A stretch of 64,000 bases of DNA. Origin: Psychrobacter sp. UBA3483. Lineage in GTDB: Bacteria > Pseudomonadota > Gammaproteobacteria > Pseudomonadales > Moraxellaceae. Made by a program: the position numbers and the translations under genes. Numbering within the stretch: position 1 is the stretch's first letter; each line of letters starts with the position of its first letter. The stretch is from contig NZ_DFQS01000044.1 in assembly GCF_002377905.1 (NCBI RefSeq), positions 1 through 64,000 on the forward strand, read 5' to 3'. The notes under the pieces were generated by a model that saw only the letters and a list, made by a program, of their open reading frames with translations, searched no databases and was not told where the DNA came from. Below are positions 25,611 through 35,694 of the stretch, piece after piece.

Positions 25611-27608
25611 TCAGACCAAACTATTTACCGCCTCAACCACCGCCTCAGTGGTAATACCGAACTCTTTATACAACTCATCCGCAGGCGCCGATTCACCATA
25701 CGTGGTCATGCCGATGACTTTACCATCAAGACCGACAAACTTATACCAGTAATCTACATGGGCAGCCTCCACTGCAACGCGAGCACGGATATTAGCTGGC
25801 AATACCGCTTCACGGTAGCTAACATCTTGCTCAACGAAAATCTCGGCACAAGGCATAGAGACCACACGGACGCCAACGCCATTTGCGCTCAACGTTGCAT
25901 ACGCTTGCATAGCAATGCCAACTTCTGAACCTGTTGCGATGATGATAGCTTGTAGCTCGCCCTGTTCTTTCGCTAGGACATAACCACCTCTAACAATGTT
26001 ATCGACTTGCTCGCTGTCACGTGCTTGATGTGGCAGGCTTTGACGGCTAAAGATAAGAGCAGATGGATTGTGTTCAGACTTAATCGCTTCAACCCAAGCG
26101 CTAGCAGATTCGGTCGCATCACACGGACGCCATGTACGTAGGTTTGGCGTGGTACGTAAGCTCGTTAGTTGCTCAACCGGCTGATGCGTCGGGCCGTCTT
26201 CACCCAAACCAATTGAATCATGAGTATAAACATGGATGATACGCTGCTTCATCAGTGCGCCCATACGCACCGCATTACGCGCGTACTCCATAAACATCAG
26301 GAAGGTCGCCACATAAGGGATAAAGCCGCCATGCAGCGCGATACCATTGGCAATGGCGGTCATACCAAACTCGCGCACGCCATAATAGATATAGTTGCCA
26401 TCAGCGTCTTTTTCGATGCCTTTCGCGCCTTTAAATAGCGTAAGGTTTGAGCCTGCCAAATCCGCTGAACCACCCAATAACTCTGGCAATAACGGCTGCA
26501 AAGTATTGATCGCATTTTGACTGGCTTTACGACTGGCAACATCGCCGCCCTGCTCTTGGGTTTGCTGAATATAGGCTTGTGCTTGGCTTTCAAAATCTGC
26601 TGGCAATTCACCGTTTAAGCGGCGTAGTAGCTCGCTTGCCAATTCTGGATAGGCTTTTTTATAGGCTTCAAAATCGGCATCCCAGTTCTTTTGTTGGACG
26701 TCGCCTTTGGCTTTTGCATCCCACGCTTCATAGATTTCATCATCTAATTCAAACGGTGCATGCTTCCAAGATAGCGCATCACGGGTTAAGGCAATTTCGT
26801 CATCACCCAGTGGTGCACCATGACTGGCCGCTAAACCTTGCTTGTTTGGGCTACCGGCGCCAATCGTCGTTTTACAGATGATTAAGCTAGGTTTAGTGGT
26901 CTCAGCAATGGCTTGCTCAGTGGCTTTGGTAATCTCATCGGTATCATGACCATCAACTTTAATCACCTGCCAGCCATATGCTTCAAAGCGCGCTTGCGTG
27001 TCGTCAGTAAACCAGCCCTCGACATCACCATCGATTGAGATGCCATTGTCATCATAAAAGAATACCAACTTGCCCAAACCTAAGGTACCCGCTAATGAGC
27101 AAACTTCATGGCTGATACCTTCCATCAAGCAGCCATCACCTAGAAATGCATAAGTATGATGGTCGACGATGTTATGGCCGTCACGGTTGAACTGCGCTGC
27201 TAGTGTCTTTTCTGCAATCGCAAACCCAACCGCGTTGGCAATACCCTGACCTAATGGACCCGTCGTGGTTTCAATCCCTGGCGTATAACCAAGCTCAGGA
27301 TGACCTGGGGTTTTTGAGTGCAACTGACGGAAGCCTTTTAGGTCATCGACGCTGACATCATAACCCGTTAAATGCAGCAATGAATAAATGAGCATCGAGC
27401 CATGACCGTTTGACAATACAAAGCGATCACGGTTATGCCATTGCGGGTCAGCAGGATTGTGCTTCAAAAATTTGCGCCACAACACTTCCGCAATATCAGC
27501 CATGCCCATCGGCGCGCCTGGATGTCCAGAGTTGGCTTTTTGCACCGCGTCAAACGACAGTACACGGATGGCATTGGCAAGTTTGCGTTCATTAATTGGG
27601 GTCGGCAT
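25611..27608 (-). CDS. tkt: Transketolase
   Basis: A 665-residue thiamine-diphosphate enzyme of the non-oxidative pentose phosphate pathway, moving two-carbon units between sugar phosphates. The ThDP motif GDGCLMEGISHE begins near residue 155 and ends ...NGISIDG; HSKTPGHPE and GPLGQG lie before it; the pyrimidine-binding domain has THDSIGLGEDGPTHQPVEQL near 470. Length matches the family. It supplies erythrose 4-phosphate, the substrate of Epd, which gives mild support to an Epd reading of the GAPDH-fold gene at 8.2 kb, although they are not adjacent. Confidence 0.97.
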   Translation of the reverse strand: MPTPINERKLANAIRVLSFDAVQKANSGHPGAPMGMADIAEVLWRKFLKHNPADPQWHNRDRFVLSNGHGSMLIYSLLHLTGYDVSVDDLKGFRQLHSKTPGHPELGYTPGIETTTGPLGQGIANAVGFAIAEKTLAAQFNRDGHNIVDHHTYAFLGDGCLMEGISHEVCSLAGTLGLGKLVFFYDDNGISIDGDVEGWFTDDTQARFEAYGWQVIKVDGHDTDEITKATEQAIAETTKPSLIICKTTIGAGSPNKQGLAASHGAPLGDDEIALTRDALSWKHAPFELDDEIYEAWDAKAKGDVQQKNWDADFEAYKKAYPELASELLRRLNGELPADFESQAQAYIQQTQEQGGDVASRKASQNAINTLQPLLPELLGGSADLAGSNLTLFKGAKGIEKDADGNYIYYGVREFGMTAIANGIALHGGFIPYVATFLMFMEYARNAVRMGALMKQRIIHVYTHDSIGLGEDGPTHQPVEQLTSLRTTPNLRTWRPCDATESASAWVEAIKSEHNPSALIFSRQSLPHQARDSEQVDNIVRGGYVLAKEQGELQAIIIATGSEVGIAMQAYATLSANGVGVRVVSMPCAEIFVEQDVSYREAVLPANIRARVAVEAAHVDYWYKFVGLDGKVIGMTTYGESAPADELYKEFGITTEAVVEAVNSLV

Positions 27609-27835
27609 AGCGTGTCCTAATATTCGAATGAAAAGTATGGAGCATAAAAGAAGGGGTTACTCAGAGGGCAGTCCATCAAAAATATAGCAAAAACACAATG
27701 GACGTCATCAAAAGATAGAGTATAAAATCAAAGGGCAATATTAACATATTTGCTACTAGGCAATCTAAAAATGCGCTGACATAAGCGTTTGTATTTAATA
27801 ATCATTCGTATCAGTTTTATTAAACCAATACTGAT

Positions 27836-27870
27836 AAAAAACTGCAAGTCAGCAACCAACCCGCAGTTTA
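27836..27870 (-). terminator. Terminator of serS
   Basis: On the minus strand AAACTGC and GCAGTTT form a perfect stem followed by further T. A second perfect 7-bp repeat (TATCAGT/ACTGATA, about 27809-27835) lies just beyond. Confidence 0.7.
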
Positions 27871-27887
27871 GATAAAAAGCTAAATCA

Positions 27888-29174
27888 TTAAGCTAAAATG
27901 GTTTCAGCACCGCCCATAAATGGACGCAATACTTCAGGAATGGTGATACTACCATTGGCGTTTTGATGGTTTTCCATCACCGCAAGTAAGGTTCGACCGA
28001 CTGCCAAACCTGATCCATTTAGCGTATGCGCTAGGCTCGTCTGCTTACCGTCTTTAACGCGTGTACCCATACGGCGGGCTTGGAAATCACCGCAGTTTGA
28101 GCAGCTTGATATTTCACGATAAGTATCTTGGCTCGGTAACCAGACTTCGATATCGTAAGTTTTTTGCGCCGCAAAGCCCATATCACCGGTACATAACTTG
28201 ACCACGCGGTATGGCAGATTAAGCTGCTGTAAAATGTACTCGGCTTGTGCCGTCATCGCTTCAAGCAAATCATCGGACTGCTCGCTAGTGGCGATATTAA
28301 CCATCTCAACTTTTTCAAACTGATGCTGGCGAATCAGACCACGGGTATCACGGCCGTGCGAGCCTGCTTCACTACGGAAACATGGCGTATGAGCGGTGAA
28401 TTTTAATGGCAGCTCTTTGATATCCAAACGCTCACCACGTACCAAGTTGGTCATGGGTACTTCGGCGGTCGGAATCAGATAAAAATCTGTACCATCGTTA
28501 TTGGTATGATTGGTCAATTTAAACAAATCATCTTCAAATTTTGGCAATTGACCCGTACCTTTTAGACTCTCAGAATTCACAATATAAGGCACATAGGTTT
28601 CAGTATAACCGTACTTGATGGTATGAGTATTGAGCATAAACTGAATTAGGGCGCGATGCATTTGCGCAAGCTGACCTTTTAAGACGTTAAAACGGCTACC
28701 TGTTAATTTTGCAGCGGCTTCAAAGTCGAGCATACCCAGCGTTTCGCCGATATGAGTATGATCTTGAATCTCAAAATCAAACGCGCGCGGCGTTCCCCAT
28801 TTACGCACTTCGACGTTATCATCTTCTGATGTCCCGACTGGCACATCGGCGGCTGGGATATTTGGGATTTGCATGGCCGCTTGGCTAATGCGCTCTTGCA
28901 AGGTACGCAGCTCATCTTCAGCTGTCTTAATCTCACCGCTGACGCTTTGCATCTCAGCCAATAATTCGCTAGCATCTACGCCCGATTTTTTTAGCGCACC
29001 CACTTGCTTAGCACCCGCATTACGGCGCGATTGCAGCTCTTCGGTTTTGACTTGCAAAGACTTACGTTCGTTTTCGATACTTTGCCAAAACGCCATATCA
29101 AGCGCATAACCACGCGTGGCCAGCTGCTGTTGTAAATCCGTTAAATCACCGCGTAAGAGTTTTGGGTCAATCAT
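27888..29174 (-). CDS. serS: Seryl-tRNA synthetase
   Basis: A 428-residue class II synthetase charging tRNA-Ser. The N-terminal helical arm (about residues 30-100) is the long coiled coil that grips the tRNA variable arm; motif 2 is FRSEAGSHGRDTRGLIRQHQF and motif 3 GRTLLAVMENHQ. The open frame extends 25 hydrophobic residues upstream to 29249, but all family members begin MIDPKLLR, so ATG 29174 is the start. A TTGACA-type promoter lies about 105 bp upstream. Confidence 0.97.
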   Translation of the reverse strand: MIDPKLLRGDLTDLQQQLATRGYALDMAFWQSIENERKSLQVKTEELQSRRNAGAKQVGALKKSGVDASELLAEMQSVSGEIKTAEDELRTLQERISQAAMQIPNIPAADVPVGTSEDDNVEVRKWGTPRAFDFEIQDHTHIGETLGMLDFEAAAKLTGSRFNVLKGQLAQMHRALIQFMLNTHTIKYGYTETYVPYIVNSESLKGTGQLPKFEDDLFKLTNHTNNDGTDFYLIPTAEVPMTNLVRGERLDIKELPLKFTAHTPCFRSEAGSHGRDTRGLIRQHQFEKVEMVNIATSEQSDDLLEAMTAQAEYILQQLNLPYRVVKLCTGDMGFAAQKTYDIEVWLPSQDTYREISSCSNCGDFQARRMGTRVKDGKQTSLAHTLNGSGLAVGRTLLAVMENHQNANGSITIPEVLRPFMGGAETILA

Positions 29175-29278
29175 AATAGTTGCCTGTAGCGCCAAAAGTG
29201 AGTAAGAAAGAAAAATGAAAATAATAGCCAATTTATATGAAAAAAACATGAAATAGCGTGCCCAGCCTTATAAAATCG

Positions 29279-29308
29279 TTATAAAGCTGCCCGATAACGC
29301 CATGTCAA
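29279..29308 (-). promoter_or_regulatory. Candidate promoter of serS
   Basis: Minus-strand TTGACA (29303-29308) and TTATAA (29279-29284) with an 18-nt spacer. The -35 is consensus, the -10 is imperfect. Confidence 0.5.
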
Positions 29309-29681
29309 TTATAAGAATAAATAATAGTCACTATCATACCAATACCGAGCAGATTTGACCATGTTTTGGCTATATTTTGCCACAATCTAGCCTGTTCTTT
29401 GCACAAGCTTTATGGGTTAAATAACAAATAATAGAAGCCACATCATGCTCTTGTGCAGCAAGTTCTCTCATTGACCTTAGTATGAATAAGGATGCTATCT
29501 AAAAAATAACCGAGCTATTGGTCGACATGCCCGCTTATATGTTTCATTTAAGAGCAGTTTTCGGTAAGATAAGCGCATATCTTTATTCTACTTTCCGCCA
29601 AGCATGGTAGCGCACGATAGCGTAGTCTCACTTTGGCGCTTTTCATCCCACGCTTTTAACATACGTATCTGAGAAACCTTT
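29309..29681. other. Spacer upstream of the YcxB-like gene
   Basis: About 370 bp between divergent serS and the next plus-strand gene. Apart from the serS promoter at its left, no motif or small gene is supported. Confidence 0.45.
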
Positions 29682-30347
29682 ATGGCCCTGTACCCCTACA
29701 CGCTTCAACCTGTCGCCTTAAACCTAACCGAGGCCGAATTTCATCAAGCCCAATATGAGCTATTTGCCAGTGCCAGCCCGTCGTTTGGTCTGTCGAGTAT
29801 TAAGATGAAAGAGTGGATTATTATGGCGGTCGTCGTCATATTAGCCATCGCGGGCTTGGTTTTTTTAACTGGTTATTCGACCATTATTTTTTGGTTGATG
29901 CTAGCAGCGGTGGTCATTTATCTATTGGTACGTACCCTTGGCTTTAAATGGTATGTCAAAAAAGAGTTTGAAAAACAAGTTGCTGACCAAGAAATGCCTG
30001 ATGAGATGCGTCAGATGAAATTGGGCGTGCAAAAGCATGGTCTGGTCATGGCAATGCCGGTCAATCAGCCTGACATGTTTAATAGCAATCAGATGCGCGG
30101 TATGCAGATGCGTGCTGGTAGCACTCAGCAGGCGGTTATTCCTTGGAGCGCCGTCAAAAGCTGGGATGAAACTGATGACTATATTTTCATGATGTTTGAG
30201 CTAAAAGGTCAACAAGGCAGCCAAATCATTCCTAAGCGTTTACAAACGCAAAAATTCCCAATCGATACCGTACGTCAGCACCTACAAGAAGTCATTGCTG
30301 TTAAAGGCTTAAACCCTGAAAACTTACAGCCACCTGCAAAACTATAA
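29682..30347 (+). CDS. YcxB-like two-helix membrane protein, function unknown
   Basis: A 221-residue protein with a soluble N-terminus (LNLTEAEFHQAQYELF), two adjacent membrane helices at about residues 48-85 (IIMAVVVILAIAGLVFLTG and a second), and a C-terminal PH-like part (AVIPWSAVKSWDETDDYIFMMFEL) as in YcxB-type proteins. No enzymatic motif. The ribosome binding site is weak. It stands alone between serS and dps. Family assignment is by pattern; function unknown. Confidence 0.72.
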   Translation: MALYPYTLQPVALNLTEAEFHQAQYELFASASPSFGLSSIKMKEWIIMAVVVILAIAGLVFLTGYSTIIFWLMLAAVVIYLLVRTLGFKWYVKKEFEKQVADQEMPDEMRQMKLGVQKHGLVMAMPVNQPDMFNSNQMRGMQMRAGSTQQAVIPWSAVKSWDETDDYIFMMFELKGQQGSQIIPKRLQTQKFPIDTVRQHLQEVIAVKGLNPENLQPPAKL

Positions 30348-30727
30348 AAGTGACTTTTAAATTAAGAAGTGGCTTTTAGAGTGCTGTGGTTGGTCGTTTT
30401 TTATAATTCAGCATTAAACTTGTATAGGTGTTGGCTTTATAAAATAGTATGAATAGCGTGGATACTATGATTTTATAATTCTATAAAATCAATCACAGCC
30501 TTAGATTAATTGAATTTAACTTATCATGGTATCTTTGCTATTATAATAAGCATAAACAGACAAGGTATAGAGACCTAAAAACCTGTAGAAGATATATAAC
30601 GAGCATAGCAATGCAGGATATGACTTGCTACACTCTTAGACTTCTACATTTGCCTTAGATGATTAAGTCTAAGTTTATAAAAATAACCAGTCTCTTAAAT
30701 GAACACTCAAACTATAAGGATAATATT
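30348..30727. other. Leader region of dps with a 9-bp palindrome
   Basis: Holds a perfect inverted repeat GATTTTATA-ATTC-TATAAAATC (30469-30490) about 240 bp before the dps start, and a TATAAT-like box near 30542. The dps promoter should lie here; which regulator binds cannot be read. Confidence 0.5.
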
Positions 30728-31216
30728 ATGAGTAATACTAATAATGCAACCAACCAAATCGGTCTAGAAAAAGCAGATATGAGCGAAGTGATTGATAAGT
30801 TAAACGATCTACTATCAAGCTATCATATGTTTTATATCAACGTACGTGGTTATCACTGGAACGTAAAAGGTGAGCATTTCTTCACCTTGCACCCACAGTT
30901 CGAAGAGCTATATACCAATTTGCAAGTAGAAATTGATGAAATCGCTGAGCGTATCTTGACATTAGGTGGCACGCCATTGCATGCTTATAGCGACTTTAGT
31001 CAACATACCAACATTCAAGAAGATAAAAACGTCAAAGACGGTAATGCTTGCGTACAAGGTGTGGTGACTGGTCTACAAGCGCTGATTGAAGAGCAACGTG
31101 AAGTGTCAGCATTAGCTGAACGAGCGGAAGACCAAGGTACAGCAGACTTAGTTGATGAGTATGTACAACAACAAGAAAAGCTTATTTGGATGTATAATGC
31201 TTTTTTGGCTAAATAA
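30728..31216 (+). CDS. dps: Dps-family ferritin-like DNA-protection protein
   Basis: A 162-residue ferritin-like protein. YHWNVKGEHFFTLHPQFEELY and EIDEIAERI carry the His, Asp and Glu ligands of the inter-subunit ferroxidase site. Dps dodecamers store iron and protect DNA from peroxide damage. The N-terminus (about 20 residues) is polar and unstructured. I chose ATG 30728, which has TAAGGA 7 nt upstream; the open frame reaches back to 30659, adding 23 residues with no ribosome binding site. Single-gene transcript ending in a strong terminator. Confidence 0.94.
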   Translation: MSNTNNATNQIGLEKADMSEVIDKLNDLLSSYHMFYINVRGYHWNVKGEHFFTLHPQFEELYTNLQVEIDEIAERILTLGGTPLHAYSDFSQHTNIQEDKNVKDGNACVQGVVTGLQALIEEQREVSALAERAEDQGTADLVDEYVQQQEKLIWMYNAFLAK

Positions 31217-31280
31217 CGGCGAAATAGATAAAGCAATCTATCAGTAAATTGGCTTATTAGTTGAATAAATAGTAAGTAAG

Positions 31281-31310
31281 AAAAAAGCACCTAATTTAGG
31301 TGCTTTTTTT
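31281..31310. terminator. Bidirectional terminator between dps and the YccT-like gene
   Basis: Perfect hairpin with core GCACCTAA/TTAGGTGC, flanked by A and T runs on both sides, between convergent genes. Confidence 0.9.
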
Positions 31311-31347
31311 ATGCTTCTTTACCAATGCTACTTATGTTTCAATGACT

Positions 31348-32046
31348 TTACTTCTGAATCCACTGACGTATTTTTTCACGCTCGGCTGGTGTTGCTTGTA
31401 ACCAAAGTTGCATAAACTGATCTAAAGTACTGGTAGAAGTAGCAGCGCTAGTCGTTTGCTGAACTGTGGTCACAGCACCTGTATTGATAGTGCTGGCAGT
31501 AGATTGACCTAATGCAGCTATGGCACGTTGGTTTTGTAGTTCGGCATCATTTGCGCCGCCAAATACACCGCCCAATGTTTTACCCAAACCTGATAGCAAA
31601 CCACCTTGACTACCCTCTAGCGCCTGCTGACTGGCAACCACCGTATTATTTTGCTGCACTGCCAACGTTGGACGCTTGGCAAATTCTCTTGCGGCTTCAT
31701 ATTTTTCTGGCTGATTTGGCATGGTCAGACGATACGTTTGATTGTCTTTCAATTCTGCCGTCACACTCACATTACCTGAGCGCAAATAATCGTGCTCATC
31801 ACGGCGCAAGTTATATAAGCGATCATACTTAGCGGTAATCGCATGCTGACCTGGCTCTAAGGTAAACGACTTCTTCAATGGCTGAAACGGACTTTGCTGG
31901 ATTTCTTGTCCATTAATAGCGGTTACTTTGATATGGTCATCAACAAGCAGAGTGACTGCAGCGTGCGAGAACATCGATACTGAGCCTGCAGTAATCAATA
32001 GCGTGCTCATCGTCAGTTTTTTTAGCAAAGAAGCGTTTGGTTTCAT
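31348..32046 (-). CDS. DUF2057 / YccT-like exported protein
   Basis: A 232-residue exported protein. A signal peptide (LLKKLTMSTLLITAGSVSMFSHA, cleavage near residue 29) precedes a DUF2057-type domain: VTLLVDDHIKVTAINGQEI and LEPGQHAITAKYDRLY. The C-terminal half is Gly/Thr/Gln-rich (LLSGLGKTLGGVFGG, then Thr/Ser-rich) and ends with an amphipathic helix. In enterobacteria the YccT homolog was linked to curli control; that role should not be transferred without evidence. Confidence 0.82.
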   Translation of the reverse strand: MKPNASLLKKLTMSTLLITAGSVSMFSHAAVTLLVDDHIKVTAINGQEIQQSPFQPLKKSFTLEPGQHAITAKYDRLYNLRRDEHDYLRSGNVSVTAELKDNQTYRLTMPNQPEKYEAAREFAKRPTLAVQQNNTVVASQQALEGSQGGLLSGLGKTLGGVFGGANDAELQNQRAIAALGQSTASTINTGAVTTVQQTTSAATSTSTLDQFMQLWLQATPAEREKIRQWIQK

Positions 32047-32141
32047 AAGTTATTCCAAGGATAGTAAAGTAGCGGTATAAAGGGCGTGTCTATGAACGTT
32101 AAAAACTAATTATTAAAAGCTAAAGGTCAAAAAACGAAAGG

Positions 32142-32945
32142 TTAAAAGTCGAGTGGCATGGTATGTTGGTCTTGACTGGCGACCTCATTATCACCTTGCG
32201 TTTCTTGGGCGATATCGGCAAGCTCGGCGGCGAGCGTCTGCTCATCAATCGTGCGTAACGCATCGCTAATGACCGCTTTGGATATATTACTACGACCAAG
32301 GTTAGAAAACATTGGCTGAATGTAATTTAGGACGTCCATCATAGCGCCGATACGATGCGGCCCTTCGGTGAGTAAATGATTGATAATACGCTCATCAAAC
32401 TGCCAACCGCGGCGGCGTAAGATAGATTGTAGCAAAGCTTGACGGTCTGCCAAATCATGACCGGTTGGCACTTTAAAGCTTGGCGATTGCGCTAAACGGG
32501 TGAGGAGGTCTGTTAACTGAAACGGTAATTCGGTCGCCGGTTTATTAGAAGCAAAAATCAGCTGCCGCTGCCCTTCACGGCTTCGATTAATCAGATGGAA
32601 CAAGGCCTCTTGCCATTGGCTGCTTTGCTCAAGCACCTCTAAATCATCAATCGCTATCAGGGAAAAATTCTCTAAAGAAGATAGAACATTAACATCGGTA
32701 TGAATCAGCTCATTCAATGACAGACAAATCGCTGATTTGTCCATCTCGATAAACGACTCACAGATGGCGGATAATAGGTGCGACTTGCCCGTCTCTGGGC
32801 TGCCAAATAGGTACAACTGACCTATCAGGCCGACATGTAGCTGCCGCACTGCATCGATAATAGACATCCAACCTGGACCGGCAAAGTCGCTGAGACTCGC
32901 ATCATGCTTAATGTCCAGATTGAGACTTAGCTGTGCTTCTGCCAT
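32142..32945 (-). CDS. hda: DnaA-inactivating AAA+ protein Hda
   Basis: A 267-residue DnaA-like AAA+ ATPase without a DnaA DNA-binding domain. The N-terminal QLSLNL (residues 5-10) is the clamp-binding motif by which Hda docks on the DNA polymerase beta clamp. Walker A is GSPETGKS, Walker B LIAIDDLE, and sensor/box VI motifs follow in the C-terminal part. Hda promotes hydrolysis of DnaA-ATP to prevent re-initiation. Its neighbour perM and divergent purMN are in the order common to related gammaproteobacteria. The protein is about 30 residues longer than E. coli Hda at the acidic C-terminus. Confidence 0.93.
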   Translation of the reverse strand: MAEAQLSLNLDIKHDASLSDFAGPGWMSIIDAVRQLHVGLIGQLYLFGSPETGKSHLLSAICESFIEMDKSAICLSLNELIHTDVNVLSSLENFSLIAIDDLEVLEQSSQWQEALFHLINRSREGQRQLIFASNKPATELPFQLTDLLTRLAQSPSFKVPTGHDLADRQALLQSILRRRGWQFDERIINHLLTEGPHRIGAMMDVLNYIQPMFSNLGRSNISKAVISDALRTIDEQTLAAELADIAQETQGDNEVASQDQHTMPLDF

Positions 32946-33162
32946 GAATCATCAACTCGGTTTGCGTAGCGCAATCACTAAAAAGGCTAAACGACTAATA
33001 TTCTGTAAACTGGCTTTGCTAACTTTTACACTTATCAAAGCCAACCTAATAACGGTAAATACCATTAATACTGCGCCTATATATAACATATTTGCAAAAT
33101 GACTGACAAGTCTTTTACCCATTAACCCCAATCAAACCTTATTCATAGAATATCTGGGCGAT

Positions 33163-34269
33163 TTATTTTTCTTCAAATAACGCCAATTGTTTACGGCCTT
33201 TATAAAAGTCAGTCGATTGATAATGCGCGTATAAATGGCGGAATAAGACATTAAGCACAGCGGACACCGGTAGCGCGATCAGCATACCAACGAAACCTAA
33301 TAAGCTTGCTCCTGCCAATACTGTAAAAATAACCCATAAAGGTGATAAACCGATTTTGTCGCCCAATAACAACGGCTGCAAAATATAACCTTCTGCCGCT
33401 TGTCCGACCAAAAACGCGCCAACCACCAAGGCTAAATAAGTCCAATCCAGACCAAATTGGAACAAAGAGGCGATAATCGCGGCGATAAAGCCAATACCAA
33501 AGCCTAAATACGGCACGAAGCTTGCGATACCAGCCACCATACCAATAATCAAACCAAGCTCAAGCCCAATAAGCTGGAGCTGTACAGCATAAATGACGCC
33601 CAATAATACCATGACCAATAGTTGACCTTTAATAAATGCCATTAATGCTTGATCGCATTCTCGGGCAATGGCAACCACTTTTTTACAATAAGGCGCAGGA
33701 ATAGCCATCTTCCAAGTTTGCAGGCGCTGATCCCAATTAAATAAGAAATAAAAGGTCAAAATCGGTACCAGCACAATCAAGCCCGCATTGTTAATAAAAT
33801 TCATACTAGAGGCCAGTATTTGGCTCATCATACTGCTGGCATCAGCGAATTTATAGTTGGTCTGCATATAATCAACCAAAGTTTCAGAAAAGCCCTTGGC
33901 TTCGAGTTCTGGCAGACGAATGCGACTATTATTGGCAAACCACTCACGCACGACTTGATTATACCAATTTAATACTTTGGGCAGATATTCCCACGCCGCT
34001 TGCAGCTGATGCCATAAGGTTGGTATTAGCCACCAAAGCAGCAGAACCATACCAAGCGTAATCGTCGAATAAACAATAATAATCGCCATCCAGCGCTTGA
34101 TGTATTTTGATAAACGCTTAACCAGTGGGTTAAACAAATAAGCCAGTACAAAAGCAACGACAAACGGCACGATGACGGGCATCATCAAATACAATAAAAA
34201 TACCGCTATAACAATCGCAACAACGATAAATAAGCGCCGAAAAAAGGGATCTATTGGTTGGTTTATCAT
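33163..34269 (-). CDS. perM: AI-2E family transporter, PerM-like
   Basis: A 368-residue polytopic membrane protein with about eight helices, including the N-terminal pair FIVVAIVIAVFLLYLMMPVIVPF and VLAYLFNPLV and the C-terminal block ADRATG-equivalent LIALPVSAV. It belongs to the AI-2E/PerM family (TqsA relatives), whose members transport signalling or other small molecules; the substrate is unknown. It lies upstream of hda on the same strand with a 217-bp gap. Family secure, symbol by context. Confidence 0.88.
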   Translation of the reverse strand: MINQPIDPFFRRLFIVVAIVIAVFLLYLMMPVIVPFVVAFVLAYLFNPLVKRLSKYIKRWMAIIIVYSTITLGMVLLLWWLIPTLWHQLQAAWEYLPKVLNWYNQVVREWFANNSRIRLPELEAKGFSETLVDYMQTNYKFADASSMMSQILASSMNFINNAGLIVLVPILTFYFLFNWDQRLQTWKMAIPAPYCKKVVAIARECDQALMAFIKGQLLVMVLLGVIYAVQLQLIGLELGLIIGMVAGIASFVPYLGFGIGFIAAIIASLFQFGLDWTYLALVVGAFLVGQAAEGYILQPLLLGDKIGLSPLWVIFTVLAGASLLGFVGMLIALPVSAVLNVLFRHLYAHYQSTDFYKGRKQLALFEEK

Positions 34270-34530
34270 TAAGGGTAACCCTACGATTAAGTCTATGTAA
34301 AATTCTGGCGTCTAATGGTTTGTTCACTGAAATATGTCTTCAGCAACTTTGTATTTATAATGGTAATTAGCAGCGTCATCGTCGTAGGTTTTGCTAACGA
34401 CTTTGGCGTTCTATTATCGCAGAGTCCGACAAAAAAGCAGTCATTTTTTGTTTCTTAATTTTTTATTACGCCTGATAACATCTTTATTAGCATTCTTATG
34501 CAAATATCCGCCAAATATTGGTAAGTTGCT

Positions 34531-34560
34531 TTGCGGCTAAGGGTCATTTTTGGGTATAAT
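34531..34560 (+). promoter_or_regulatory. Promoter of purMN
   Basis: Consensus -10 TATAAT (34555-34560) with TTGCGG 18 nt upstream (34531-34536). The start would lie near 34567, giving a leader of about 78 nt. No PurR-like operator was recognised. Confidence 0.6.
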
Positions 34561-34644
34561 GCGCGCACTATCTGCAAAATTAACATGACCGATCCGCTTT
34601 TCTACTGACCGACCTTCATTCCTTATAAAATTTGTGAGATGACC

Positions 34645-35694
34645 ATGAGTAACAAGCCTTCTTTAAGCTACAAAGATGCTGGCGTTGATATTGATGCTGG
34701 CGATGCGTTGGTACAACGTATTAAATCAGTGGCAAAAGCCACCTCTCGTCCTGAGGTTGTGGGCGGACTTGGCGGTTTTGGGGCGCTTTGTCGTATTCCG
34801 ACTGGTTATACCTCACCGTTGTTGGTTTCGGGCACTGACGGTGTCGGTACCAAGCTCAAATTGGCCTTGCAATTAAACCGCCATGACACCATCGGTATCG
34901 ACTTGGTCGCTATGTGCGTCAATGATTTATTGGTTTGCGGCGCTGAGCCGTTATTTTTCCTAGATTATTATGCAACGGGCAAGCTTGATGTCGATGTCGC
35001 GGCAACCGTTGTCACGGGCATTGGCGAAGGTTGTAAATTATCAAATTGCGCGCTCATTGGCGGCGAAACCGCTGAGATGCCGGGCATGTATCAAGATGAT
35101 GATTATGACCTAGCAGGATTCTGCGTCGGTGTAGTCGAAGAAGCGGAAGTCATTACTGGTGAAAACGTCAGCGAGGGCGATGTATTAATCGCCCTTGCTT
35201 CAAGTGGCGCGCATTCTAATGGCTACTCATTGGTACGTAAAGTCATCGAAGTCAGCGGTATTGATGTGACGACGAGCGATGAGCAATTAGACGGTCAGCC
35301 TATTCAAGATGCGCTGATGGCACCTACCCGCATTTATGTTAAAGCCATTAAATCGTTGCAAGATACCCTTGGTAGCTCAGCCTTACATGCGATGTCACAT
35401 ATCACCGGCGGCGGCTTAACCGATAACCTGCCGCGTGTACTACCAGATAATTTAGCCGCTAGTATTGATACGAGCAGCTGGCAGTTCTCAGAGCTATTCA
35501 CATGGCTACAAACCCAAGGCAATATCGAGCAAAGTGAGATGTACCGCACCTTTAACTGCGGCGTCGGTTTTGTCATCGTTGTGCCTAAAGACAAAGCTGA
35601 AACGGCTATCAAAACCTTAAATGATGCGGGCGAAAAAGCTTGGAAATTGGGTGAAATGGTGAGCCGTGAAGCGGACGCCGTGGTGTACCGTTAA
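34645..35694 (+). CDS. purM: Phosphoribosylformylglycinamidine cyclo-ligase
   Basis: A 349-residue PurM, the fifth step of de novo purine synthesis (AIR synthetase, ATP-dependent ring closure). Starts MSNKPSLSYKDAGVDIDAGD; the conserved SGTDGVGTKLKLA and GGETAEMPGMY blocks bind ATP and substrate, and HITGGGLTDNLPRVL follows. ATG 34645 has GTGAG at a proper distance; ATG 34639 two codons earlier is possible. The stop overlaps the purN start by one base (TAATG), so the pair is translationally coupled. Confidence 0.96.
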   Translation: MSNKPSLSYKDAGVDIDAGDALVQRIKSVAKATSRPEVVGGLGGFGALCRIPTGYTSPLLVSGTDGVGTKLKLALQLNRHDTIGIDLVAMCVNDLLVCGAEPLFFLDYYATGKLDVDVAATVVTGIGEGCKLSNCALIGGETAEMPGMYQDDDYDLAGFCVGVVEEAEVITGENVSEGDVLIALASSGAHSNGYSLVRKVIEVSGIDVTTSDEQLDGQPIQDALMAPTRIYVKAIKSLQDTLGSSALHAMSHITGGGLTDNLPRVLPDNLAASIDTSSWQFSELFTWLQTQGNIEQSEMYRTFNCGVGFVIVVPKDKAETAIKTLNDAGEKAWKLGEMVSREADAVVYR

